Shown here piece by piece: positions 1 through 9,087 of a stretch of 64,000 bases of DNA. The stretch spans positions 14,074,001-14,138,000 of the forward strand of contig NC_087096.1 of the NCBI RefSeq assembly GCF_963855985.1. Direction: 5' to 3'. Origin of the DNA: Ostrinia nubilalis. Taxonomy: Eukaryota; Arthropoda; Insecta; Lepidoptera; Crambidae. The notes below the pieces were generated by a model, which saw only the letters and a program-made list of their open reading frames with translations, had not been told where the DNA came from and ran no database searches. Each line of letters begins with the position of its first letter. Position 1 is the first letter of the stretch. The position numbers and the translations under genes are program-made.

Positions 1-339
1 ATGATTTCAAAACCTTATTTCCACCCAAATCGTGGTATCACAACAATTTATTAGTCGAAAATATATGTTATTTTTTCATTTCGATATTTTTTCACAAATA
101 AACGACCTAAATGTCAATGTGACAGAGCCCACAAAGTTGTGGACGCTAGTTGGCGCTGTAATCGTGCACAGAGCCAATAAGGTCACTAAAATGTGGTTGC
201 TCCAATTTGTGCTTATATGCACAATATGAGTGTTCACTCAGTCAGAGTATGATCTATATCAATGATTGAATGCGAACACGACGCTATTTCTTACCAGTGG
301 TATCCGCAGAAAACTAATCCACATTCCCCCATATTTCAG
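1..339 (+). other. BTAF1: last intron of BTAF1/Hel89B (3' part)
   Basis: No reading frame here matches BTAF1. The stretch ends with a pyrimidine-rich tract and a 3' splice site, TATTTCAG, whose AG is at 338-339. The neighbouring exon resumes in the middle of a codon, so this is the 3' part of an intron and the upstream exons lie left of the window. Confidence 0.75.
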
Positions 340-619
340 GTTACAAAAATTCAAGCTGCAAACAGCGAACACAGTAATCAGCAGCGAGAACGCCGCCATG
401 GAAACCATGGGCACGGACCAGCTGCTCGACCTGTTCCAGCTGTCGGCCCAGGGGCCCGCGCCCGCCGGGCCCAGCGCCGGGCCCTCGCTGGCCCTGCCCG
501 GGCCTTCCGGGCCCCGCGTCATCGAGGCGCTGCCCGACCTGTGGGACGACAAGCAGTACGAGGAGGAATATGACATGTCCAACTTCATCAAGGGACTGAA
601 TAAGATTACCGGCAGTTAA
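340..619 (+). CDS. BTAF1: BTAF1 / Hel89B / Mot1, terminal coding exon (C-terminus of TBP-associated Snf2-type ATPase)
   Basis: BTAF1 (yeast Mot1, Drosophila Hel89B) is a nuclear Swi2/Snf2 ATPase that removes TBP from DNA and redistributes it between promoters. This exon gives about 92 residues. It opens with LQKFKLQTANTVIS, continues SENAAMETMGTDQLLDLF, and ends with PDLWDDKQYEEEYDMSNFIK before the TAA at 617-619. These blocks match the C-terminal tail of animal BTAF1 as I recall it (LQKFK, ANTVIS, MGTDQLLDLF, DLW, QY-EY, NF). The helicase core lies upstream, outside the window. Between the blocks is a GC-rich Pro/Ala/Gly linker (about 427-525) that differs from the linker I remember in vertebrates. 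The exon starts with one base completing a split codon. The ATG at 266 is not used, because it lies before the splice acceptor. Confidence 0.93.
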
Positions 620-881
620 AGGACGAAATTAAGAGCCCTTATGCCCGTTTTCACCATCCCTAATTTTTAAGTGACCCCTATGGTAACACTTAACAGGAAT
701 TTGGTATTCATATGGGTCACTTAAAACTTAGGGATTGATGGTGAAAACGGGCATTAACCTCTTACCTACGGGAGGCACCTATTGTTGCCAAGTCAAAAGT
801 CACTTCTCAATACGGGTGGCATATATTGCTGTTTTGGCAAAGCCAATACTAAATCACGGTTTACGACAAAAAAACAATAAA
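620..881 (+). other. BTAF1: BTAF1 3' UTR with candidate poly(A) signal
   Basis: The first AATAAA after the stop codon is at 876-881, which suggests a short 3' UTR of about 260-290 nt. Most of it is a MITE (642-753). A further AATAAA at 3461-3466 could serve a longer form, so the true end is uncertain. Confidence 0.5.
642..753. mobile_element. MITE with TIRs TGCCCGTTTTCACCATC, TTA duplication
   Basis: The left end (TGCCCGTTTTCACCATC, then CCTAATTTTTAAGTGACCC) is repeated in inverted orientation at the right end, with a few mismatches and a small indel. TTA flanks both sides (639-641 and 754-756). It has no coding capacity. It sits 22 bp after the BTAF1 stop codon and so probably forms part of the mRNA 3' UTR. 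Confidence 0.8.
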
Positions 882-1080
882 ATTGCAAATTAAGTGTAAA
901 ATGCGCTTGTAATTATGAAACTACATTAGTTGCAGAATATAATATTCCAAATTTAAATACTGTAAGTCTCATACTTTTTACAAACAATTTGACAACTTAA
1001 AATATCCCGTATTGAGAGGCGCACTTTGGTTTCCAATGCAATAGTCCGTAGGGAAAGGGTTAAAAACATCATTTTTAGCC

Positions 1081-2060
1081 CAGACTGCAAACTTTTTGTC
1101 GGCCGATAGATTAGTCGGGCCACGGTAATACTATCTATACAGTATTCCAACTCGGCCATATTTTTGAAATAAATGTCAACAGCCGCGCGGAACGTCATCG
1201 TATGACAACATGCGATAGGGCTGCCTACTTGCAGACCCTATTTTCATTACATCTGCCTACTTTGTATTGTGAATGTATTTTGTGATTGTAATTTTTATTT
1301 TATTTTGACAAACAAAGTACTTTGTGAATGAAATAGGATAAAAATTTATGTTGATTGTGATTAGTAGATTTAATTGAAAAAATATATTTGTGTTAAGATT
1401 TAGTAACAAATCTTATAAATTTACGACCGTAAAATGTATGCGTCTCGAGCGTACAAAATGCTTGATTATTATACAGGGTGTTAGGTTAATTTGAGGTTTT
1501 ATAAGCTGACACTAGCCCATGGTATAGAAATGGTATGGTAAAGTCAGAAAATTGATATTATCATTTTAATCATTTTAATTTTCATACAAATCTGATTTTA
1601 TAAAAGTTGATTTGTATGAAAATTAAAAAAAATGATGATATAACTGACTTCACCATATTATTATCTACCATTTATATGCATAGGTATGTTAACAATGGTC
1701 TACTGTCGGCTTATAAACATATTTACCTAACACCCTGTATAAATAGGTACTTGTAATTATTTTTTATAAAAATATAGCGCTTACTGTTTAAAAACAACAC
1801 ATCGTCCGTTTATTACTGTGACACATTCGCGACACCCCCGACTTTTGCATGTCGAGCGCATACCGAGATTCGAATTTCGAAGGAAGCTCGCGTTTTGTCC
1901 GTTTATATGAAGTTACAATACTGTATGATAGTATTACCGTGGTCGGGCTGTTTATCAGTATGGCCATGTAAGTGCGCACATTACATCGATTGATTCTGAA
2001 TACAAATTAGAATCGGGCCCAACTATCGGCCGACTAAAAATCGGTGGTCTGCACCTAGGC
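1081..2060. repeat. inverted-repeat pair (GTCGGCCGATAG family) enclosing another MITE
   Basis: Left arm 1081-1145 holds GCAAACTTTTTGTCGGCCGA and then GGGCCACGGTAATACTATC. The right side carries the same two blocks inverted, at 1918-1948 and 2012-2060. They are separated by extra sequence on the right, so the two arms have diverged or one has a deletion. This is probably a degraded TIR element; exact ends and target duplication are unclear. Confidence 0.5.
1474..1737. mobile_element. MITE with TIRs CAGGGTGTTAGGT, TA duplication
   Basis: CAGGGTGTTAGGTTAAT at the left mirrors ATTTACCTAACACCCTG at the right, and imperfect pairing continues for about 100 bp into each arm. TA flanks both ends (1472-1473, 1738-1739), as in Tc1/mariner-type insertion. 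It is non-coding. The first bases, CAGGGTG, are shared with the element nested in the retrotransposon at 7940-9087. Confidence 0.8.
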
Positions 2061-2599
2061 ATAGTTTTTTCCGGTATCGTCATTTTTTATCTGTACCGGA
2101 CAACTGTGACCCCGAATTCGTATCTGGCCGAATCGGAATTTTTGAATGCAATGTTGCCAAAAATGTTGCTCGTTCGACATTTACAAATAATAATTACACT
2201 GCAAAGAAATAGCAGTTATGACGGTTTAATGTTGTTAGAATAAATAATTTGCAATTACGATTAAATTAACTTTTTCTAACAGTCTGAACTAAAAATGAAA
2301 ATTACATTAAAAACTGGTCAAATAAATTAAAACTATCCCGTTGCTTGTTCTTGAATTACTTGTCTTCTAGTGATTAATTTTAGTACTTTAGAAAATGAGC
2401 TGTTTTTCCAAACAATTAGATGCTTGTAGACCAACAGAGTTAGAATAACCGCGTAGTAGTATAGAAAAATAGATATGAAGGTCCACAATTTCTAGCAAGA
2501 TTGTTGACGTTATAATAGCTTCCGATTTTTATTGATGTTTCAGGAATTTTCTCAAATGTTAATAATAATTAATACCTATGTCAAATTTTAACATTGTTA

Positions 2600-2715
2600 G
2601 GCTGAGTTATACCATCTTACTTTAACTTTGACCAACGTCAAAAATCTGTCAAACTAACAAAAAGCACCGGTTATTGTTATTTTTACGGTTAAAATAAGGT
2701 GGTGCTACTCGGCCT
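2600..2715. mobile_element. MITE, TIR GGCTGAGTTATACCATCTTA (same family as 59449-59566)
   Basis: The left end GGCTGAGTTATACCATC and the right end, read inverted as GGCCGAGTAGCACCACC, are imperfect TIRs. Inside are ACTTTGAC and CTGTCAAACT blocks that also occur, oppositely ordered, in the MITE at 59449-59566. TA flanks are at 2598-2599 and 2716-2717. It is non-coding. Confidence 0.7.
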
Positions 2716-2717
2716 TA

Positions 2718-3531
2718 CTCTTACTCCTTGTGCCTTAGTTTACTAAACCAGAATGTAAAAACTGCAAGTATAGTTCTAATTATTCACTTACAACTACAAC
2801 TAAAACATATACGAAAATTGATGGAATATAGTTAACATTGGTTAGTCATGTCTTCTTATTTTAAAATATTAATTATTTCTAATGCCCACTCGTAATTTGA
2901 AGCCAAAAGGAATGTCCATCAACAAACGACTTTAACTACATCACTTAGAAGTTATTTCTTAGTAATACTATTTATTTGTGTACTCACTTTTACGTAAAAC
3001 TTGTAATTTAATAGCTTACTGTTCAATGTAAGTTCCTTGTGTAAGATTACCTCAATGTTTCATTTTCATGTGCGTTAAAATAGGTATTTATTTTTTAGCA
3101 CAGTAAGATATAAAGTCAACATGCTTTAGTCATTTTCGTAGAGTAGGACGCGTGCGCGCTTTTATTTAGTTTTGACTTGTTTGCTATTTTGTACCTGCTC
3201 AACTAAATAACAAACCAATAATTTGTAATCTGATGTGAAATAATGTGTATTCAGTTATAACTACATGTAATAAGTTAAAGCGTGTAGTGTTTTTAATTAC
3301 ATTAGTTTCTAAAGTTTTTCGAATGGCTGGAGATACCGCAGGTAGGCTGCTATGAACGCCTATCGTGAGGTATTGAGCATCACGCTACTTCTTTGTGTTT
3401 ATTGAATCTGTTTTTATTTCTATCTAGTTATGTTGTGTATTATGTTTGGATTTACATAATAATAAAGTTTTTGTAAGAATTGGATGTCATTTTATTTAAA
3501 AAAAGAAGTTACAATGTAGGTATCCTATAGA
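2718..3531. other. non-coding, AT-rich interval
   Basis: No supported open frame. An AATAAA at 3461-3466 is the only transcription-related motif I would point to; it could end a longer BTAF1 transcript. Confidence 0.4.
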
Positions 3532-3640
3532 TATAGGTCGCTCTATGAAAGTTGAGGCGAACGCGTACTCACACTGATGTAATATTTGAAATTTTCAATA
3601 CGTTCAACACAACACGTTCAAGTTCAAATATCAAATGCCC

Positions 3641-3653
3641 TTTACACGCTCTT
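3641..3653. repeat. target-site duplication, left copy (TTTACACGCTCTT)
   Basis: TTTACACGCTCTT occurs here just outside the poly(T) that represents the retrotransposon's poly(A) tail, and again at 10531-10543 just outside its 5' end. A 13-bp duplication fits target-primed reverse transcription. Confidence 0.9.
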
Positions 3654-3948
3654 TTTTTTTTTTTTTTTTCTTCTTTATGGCTCTCGCGGATTGCGTTTAG
3701 CCACGACGGGGTTCTTGATGTGGTTCTTGACAAAGATTGTTCTTGACTTTTGCGTTTGGTTTTTCGGACATTGCGTTTTGCGTTTAGACAGGGTGGGATT
3801 AGGTTAAAAGGTAGGGAAACGAATTATAGTTACGGAAGGAAACGGAACAAAGATATTGTGTGATAGGATGGGATCAGTGTTTATAGTGGTTAAGGATAAT
3901 AAGGATAAAAATATAAAATATTTACATAAAAATACTATCATACACTAT

Positions 3949-6900
3949 TTACAGCTTGATGTTATTATGAGTAATAAATGCAGCTAAAATATTATAGATA
4001 TTACTATCATTAGAGTTTAAGAGGCAAGTGATAGAGGTAGGGAAAGGAACATGGATGGATAAAAGCGAGCTAATAAAAGAGGAACGGTCATAAAGGCTAC
4101 AATTAAAAAATATGTGGTTGATATCTCCCACATCAGATCCACAGGAACACATATCACTGTCTATAACATGAATTTTGGCCAAATGTGCTGGAGTGCACAA
4201 GTGACCAAGTCTCATTCTCGTCAAAGTGGTAGTAACTCTTTTTGAAAGGTTCATTTTAGCAAACCATGGCTTAAAAGGAATAGATGGTTGAATAAGTTTA
4301 TAATGCTTCCCCTTAGATTGAGTAGTCACTTCCCAATTCTCCTCCCAGGCAGATCTGAGATAAGTTTTGGGAAGGGCTGCTGTTAAATCATGACAATAAT
4401 TTGTATATGGATAAATATCTCCACATTCAATCGCTTCATTGGCTAGCTTATCGGCTTTATCGTTCCCTGTAATGTTACTATGACTAGGTATCCAAGCAAA
4501 ATGTATTGAATAACTGTTTAAATGGCATTTATACAATAATTGTCTGCATTCCATGATAACGGGATAACTGGTATTACTCTTAAACGGAAATTTTAATAAT
4601 GCCTGCAAAGCACTTTTGGAATCGGAAAAGATAACAGTCTTGTCTAATCTCATGAGAAGAACGTACTCTAAGGATTTAAATATTCCATAACATTCCCCTG
4701 TAAAAACAGACGACTCAGGAGGAAGTTTCACTTGTTGAAAAATTCGATATTGTTGATGGAATACGCCAACTCCAACGTGACCCGTTGGTGAGTGTTTAGA
4801 TGCATCACAGTAAAGATGATGCCAACCATGCCAGTTTTCACTTAATATCTGTCGAAATTTAACATCAGCATTTCGGTCATCTTTGTTTACATCTAAATTA
4901 AGATGAACTATCGGACTAAGGATCAGGGACTCAAAATTGACAGTAAAAAGCGGAAGGAAGCAGGATCTGTGTACTGGAGCTTGAATAGATACAAATTTGC
5001 GGTAACTTATAACTAAGCAAGGTGGGGATTTGCGAGACCAATAAGGGGAAGTATCAACTAAATCAGACAATCTGTTAAGCTTACTGTAAATTGGATGATT
5101 TAATTGTTGGAGAACGCGAAATAGGTATTTGTCGCATAAATATTGGCGGCGCAATCTCAAGGGTGGCTCAACACATTCGGCTTGAAGGGCATTGATCGGA
5201 CTCGATTTCATAGCACCAGCCACAATCCGAAGTGCTTTAGATTGGATTGCATCCAATTTATTTAAGCCAACTAAATTACATGGTTCTAAGAAAAAACTAC
5301 CATAGTCCAATACGCTTCTTATGATTGCATTGTACAACAGTCTTAATGAGGCTGGATGGGCACCCCACCAGACTCCAGAAACGCACCTTAGAATATTAAG
5401 TAACTTTTCACATTTAGCAGCTATATTGTAACAGTGAGGGATGGCAGTTAGTTTTGCATCTAGCGTGACACCCAAAAATTTTGCATCATTTTTAACTGGG
5501 ATGGCGCTACCATCATAGAGAACGGATACAGATGGAGGCACTCTCATTCTAGTAAATAAAATTACAGAACTTTTGGGAACCGAAATACTTAGGCCATTTT
5601 CATCTAACCAGTTTTTGAGAACAAGCAAACTATTTGTCAAAGAATTAGTTATGTTCTGGACAGAGGCACCCGAGATATACAAAAGCAAGTCATCAGCATA
5701 CTGTAGTATATTGACTTGATTATTGAGTGCTAAATCTAAATCATATGTATACAAGTTGAACAACAAGGGACTTAAGACGGATCCTTGTGGCAATCCCTTC
5801 CAAACAAACCTTTTGTAGAAGCGGTCATCATGAAATACACTGATATATCGCTCTGAGAGTATATTAATAACAAAATTAACTAATATAGATGGAATTCTGA
5901 GTCGGTGAAGTTTATTAATAAGTAAATTAATTAGGACGTTGTCATATGCAGATTTGATATCTAGGAAGGCCGCTATAAGTGACTCATTAGAAGAAAATGC
6001 TAGGCGAATATCGGTAGTAAATATCCCAATACTGTCCATAGTTCCTCTACCCTTTCTAAAACCATATTGATTATTACATAATAACCCTGTGCTCTCTACA
6101 AACCATTCTAAGCGATTCTTAACAAGGTGCTCAGCCAATTTAAAAATTACTAATGAAAGTGCAATCGGTCTATATGAATTAGCGTCAGAGCTTAATTTAC
6201 CAGGCTTTAAAATCGGAATTATTTCTTGTGATTTCCATGCATTTGGGACATTACCGTTAAGCATTATAGAATTTATCAATGTTAAATAATAGGAAAGACT
6301 AGAATCACTAAGGTGCGAGAAAAAGGAGTAAGGAATTCCATCCTCTCCTGGTGACGAATCTTTAACATAGGACAAAATTCCTTTTAATTCACAGAGAGTA
6401 AAGGGCTCATTCAAAGATCCAGAATTACTATGGAGGGAATTGTTCATGGATGGGTTTGTAAATGCGGCACATAATGGTACAGAAGGAGGGGCTAGTTTAT
6501 CTAAAAATTGGTCTATTACAGTATCATCCATGTTATAAGGTTGAGGTTCTTTAAATATAGATCTGTATCTACGGACATTGGACCAAATTACTGATGGGGA
6601 AACATCCGGAGATATTGATGAACAGAAGGACTGCCAGCCTTCCCACTTTTTTTTCTTGAGCAATTTCCGGGTGGCACTCATTACTTCCATCAAATATTCA
6701 AAGTTCTCAACAGTAGATTCAGACCTATAGTACCTCTCTGCCTCTTTCCGATTTTTGACAGCTGTCAAACAATCTTGGTCCCACCAGGGAGGAGAAGGGA
6801 TTTTATTTGAATTATGGTTTTTAGTGGCAAACATTTCATCAGCTGTTTTAATTAGCAATTGAGAGATTGCTTCCGCGCACTCTGAATGATTACTACTTAA

Positions 6901-7707
6901 GACATTAGGTAACGAGGGGATCTGGCGTTGAACTTCCTGTTGGAATGCATACCAATTTGCATCAGCTAACCTATACTTCATACGAGGTGGGCGCCTTTCG
7001 GATGTTTTACCTACTTCATTAGGAAATGTAATTACAATAGGAAAGTGATCACTTCCAAATGACGAGCTTAATGTTGTCCAGGTTAAAGAAGAAGCTAAAT
7101 TGGGTGTGCAAATAGATAAGTCTGGTATACTAATACCTTCGTTAGGTAAAGTCCGTCGCGTAGGCTCACCGGTATTTAATAAACATAAATTTAAATGATC
7201 CAATATATCTAAAGTTCTAGAGCCATAGAAGTTTGATCTAGAGCTGCCCCAGGACTGGTGCTGGGCATTGAGGTCTCCCATAATTAAAACTGGTTTTGGG
7301 ATATTAACTAATAAATTCTCCACTTCATCAAATATTGCTGAGGAAGGATGAGGAATATAAAGGGACACAAATGAAATATTACATATACTAACTGCTATAA
7401 TTGAGAAATCACTATTATGCTGGGGGATGGGTATGTGGGTGAAGGAAACAGATCTATTTACAAGGATAGCTACACCGCCGTAGCCATCACTTCGGTCTTC
7501 TCTTATACAAGAGAAGCCAGGTACTCTAAAATGTACATGAGGTTGTAGCCATGTCTCTTGAAGAGACACAGCAAATGGTTTAAACTTGTTAATTAAATAA
7601 AAAAGTTCACTTTTCTTACTACTAATGCTGCGGCAGTTCCACTGCAACACTAGGGAGCTTTGATCCATTTTGAGAATTACTTTGTATACTATTGTTAGGT
7701 ATGGCAA
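3949..7707 (-). CDS. retrotransposon ORF2: AP-type endonuclease / reverse transcriptase / RNase H, intact
   Basis: An uninterrupted 1,252-codon frame. An exonuclease-endonuclease-phosphatase domain fills about residues 20-230, with WNCRSI, QETWL, GDLNAQHQSWG near 145 and SDHFPI. A reverse transcriptase spans about 440-720, with AAFLDIKSAYD (near 584), GLPQGSVLSPLLFNLY, and the catalytic YADD near 669. An RNase H domain begins near 965 with YCDASK, then TGECYGI, FSDSKSALQAL and WIPSHSNITGNDKADKLANE. The tail has a C-x-C...H...C cluster (MCSCGSDVGDINHIFFNC) near 1187. The protein would nick target DNA and copy the element's RNA in place. It overlaps ORF1's end by 86 bp in another frame. A downstream Met (MDQSS) near 7668 could be the true start. 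With no stops or frameshifts, it looks recently inserted. Confidence 0.95.
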   Translation of the reverse strand: MPYLTIVYKVILKMDQSSLVLQWNCRSISSKKSELFYLINKFKPFAVSLQETWLQPHVHFRVPGFSCIREDRSDGYGGVAILVNRSVSFTHIPIPQHNSDFSIIAVSICNISFVSLYIPHPSSAIFDEVENLLVNIPKPVLIMGDLNAQHQSWGSSRSNFYGSRTLDILDHLNLCLLNTGEPTRRTLPNEGISIPDLSICTPNLASSLTWTTLSSSFGSDHFPIVITFPNEVGKTSERRPPRMKYRLADANWYAFQQEVQRQIPSLPNVLSSNHSECAEAISQLLIKTADEMFATKNHNSNKIPSPPWWDQDCLTAVKNRKEAERYYRSESTVENFEYLMEVMSATRKLLKKKKWEGWQSFCSSISPDVSPSVIWSNVRRYRSIFKEPQPYNMDDTVIDQFLDKLAPPSVPLCAAFTNPSMNNSLHSNSGSLNEPFTLCELKGILSYVKDSSPGEDGIPYSFFSHLSDSSLSYYLTLINSIMLNGNVPNAWKSQEIIPILKPGKLSSDANSYRPIALSLVIFKLAEHLVKNRLEWFVESTGLLCNNQYGFRKGRGTMDSIGIFTTDIRLAFSSNESLIAAFLDIKSAYDNVLINLLINKLHRLRIPSILVNFVINILSERYISVFHDDRFYKRFVWKGLPQGSVLSPLLFNLYTYDLDLALNNQVNILQYADDLLLYISGASVQNITNSLTNSLLVLKNWLDENGLSISVPKSSVILFTRMRVPPSVSVLYDGSAIPVKNDAKFLGVTLDAKLTAIPHCYNIAAKCEKLLNILRCVSGVWWGAHPASLRLLYNAIIRSVLDYGSFFLEPCNLVGLNKLDAIQSKALRIVAGAMKSSPINALQAECVEPPLRLRRQYLCDKYLFRVLQQLNHPIYSKLNRLSDLVDTSPYWSRKSPPCLVISYRKFVSIQAPVHRSCFLPLFTVNFESLILSPIVHLNLDVNKDDRNADVKFRQILSENWHGWHHLYCDASKHSPTGHVGVGVFHQQYRIFQQVKLPPESSVFTGECYGIFKSLEYVLLMRLDKTVIFSDSKSALQALLKFPFKSNTSYPVIMECRQLLYKCHLNSYSIHFAWIPSHSNITGNDKADKLANEAIECGDIYPYTNYCHDLTAALPKTYLRSAWEENWEVTTQSKGKHYKLIQPSIPFKPWFAKMNLSKRVTTTLTRMRLGHLCTPAHLAKIHVIDSDMCSCGSDVGDINHIFFNCSLYDRSSFISSLLSIHVPFPTSITCLLNSNDSNIYNILAAFITHNNIKL

Positions 7708-7939
7708 CGTTGGACGGTAAAGAAACTAAATTTGACTTAGATAATGATGTTATTAATGCAATGATTAAATCTTTAATAGGTATGTTAAAAAGGGAATTAG
7801 GGTCATTGTTATTTAGGGCACATCCATTTTCAGGCTGAGGAGCATTATAATCCTTCACTAACTCACTATGGGCTACACGATCATAGCCCTTTCCATGTTT
7901 AGGTGGGGATTTCGGTTTTAAGTAAACTGTTTTATTATA

Positions 7940-9087
7940 CAGGGTGACTTTTGTATCAGTATCCAAATTTTAATATAATAATCTATGAAGCGAAAGACAA
8001 AACACGTATTTTTTATTTTTGTATCGTCCAGTACAAAAATTTCAAAATAAAGCACCCAGAAACAGTCTGAAAAAACACTTACACCGTGGTCACGGCTCGC
8101 TCACTCGCTTACGCACGCACACACGTACGCGCCTGCCCGCGCCGCATTTCATTCATTGCGATACGATTCTTAAGTTGTAGATTTTCCCTTCATACTTTCA
8201 CGGGATTAGGAGACCGTCAAAATGCAAAAGATTTCAAAGTGGTAATTAGTTTTAATTAAACAGACTTACTAATTTATGGTAGAAAAATTAAATACCTACG
8301 ACAATAATTACGCTATCAAAAACAAAATAAAATCACCGAGAGTATCGGTAACACTACTTTTCTTGTGTACCTACCTATTCGGGGGTATTTAAAAAGTTCA
8401 TCATTATTTTCATGTGCAATAATTGAGATTGCTTACTAAACCTACCTAACCTAACTACAAACTAACAAATTATGAGAAGGTATTTTAATAATTGCCCAAA
8501 GTGCATACCATTTTTCTCCAGACAGACTTGCACGCTTTTGTACATTGTCTTTGAGTTTATTTAATTTTAAAACTACAGTGTTATTTCGCACTTCGCGTCT
8601 CGTGTAGGTACTTACCTACTTGCTCGCGGATCTCGCTTCAGTTTGCCGCTAAAATCGTTCACCGGTTTGGCACTGTTGGGTTTAGTCCTCTGGGCCCGGT
8701 TCAAACTCTCTCCACTTAAAATGTAGCACCGAATCATTTCATAACACTCGCGCTGCGAATACATCGTTACGTTGACGGCGCGACGGAACGATCGGCGCGC
8801 GCAGCGATACGCGCGTCTCGTAATGGGTTGCGCGGGCGACTGATTGATGCGCCGCGCGGCCAGGCCGGCCGGTCGAGCGTTGCCACACGTTGCCAGCTCT
8901 CCGCTCGACCCGCTCTCCCGCAAAATGTTTACGCGCTAAGCGCGGTAACCACACTACGTTATTAATTGGTTAGGAAAAAAATAGTTGATGTTAAAATTTG
9001 ACCTACCTATTTTTTATTAAAAATGTCATCTATAAACGATACCTAATGTCAGGAAAAAATTTGGATACTGATACAAAAGTCACCCTG
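7940..9087. mobile_element. nested non-autonomous TIR element, perfect 32-bp TIRs, TA duplication
   Basis: CAGGGTGACTTTTGTATCAG begins a 32-bp TIR at 7940-7971; the perfect inverted copy is at 9056-9087. TA is duplicated at 7938-7939 and 9088-9089, inside retrotransposon ORF1. TA targets and TIR type suggest the Tc1/mariner group. There is no full transposase. The GC-rich right half (8600-8940) contains only a possible N-terminal remnant, so movement would need an enzyme supplied elsewhere. Identical TIRs and an intact host frame suggest a young insertion. Confidence 0.92.
8612..8764 (-). pseudogene. possible N-terminal remnant of a transposase-associated protein
   Basis: The minus-strand frame starting at the ATG at 8762-8764 begins MYSQRECYEMIRCYILSGES. 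This resembles helix-turn-helix starts of the DUF4817 type found in some insect transposon proteins, but I judge that from memory and only about 25 residues fit. The frame then turns into unrelated sequence and stops. It may be the 5' coding relic of the autonomous parent of the element at 7940-9087. Confidence 0.3.

Noticed and set aside
3949..7707. Jockey or CR1 clade for the LINE
   Set aside because: The C-terminal RNase H domain with D-E-D-type motifs favours the I group; Jockey and CR1 elements normally lack it.
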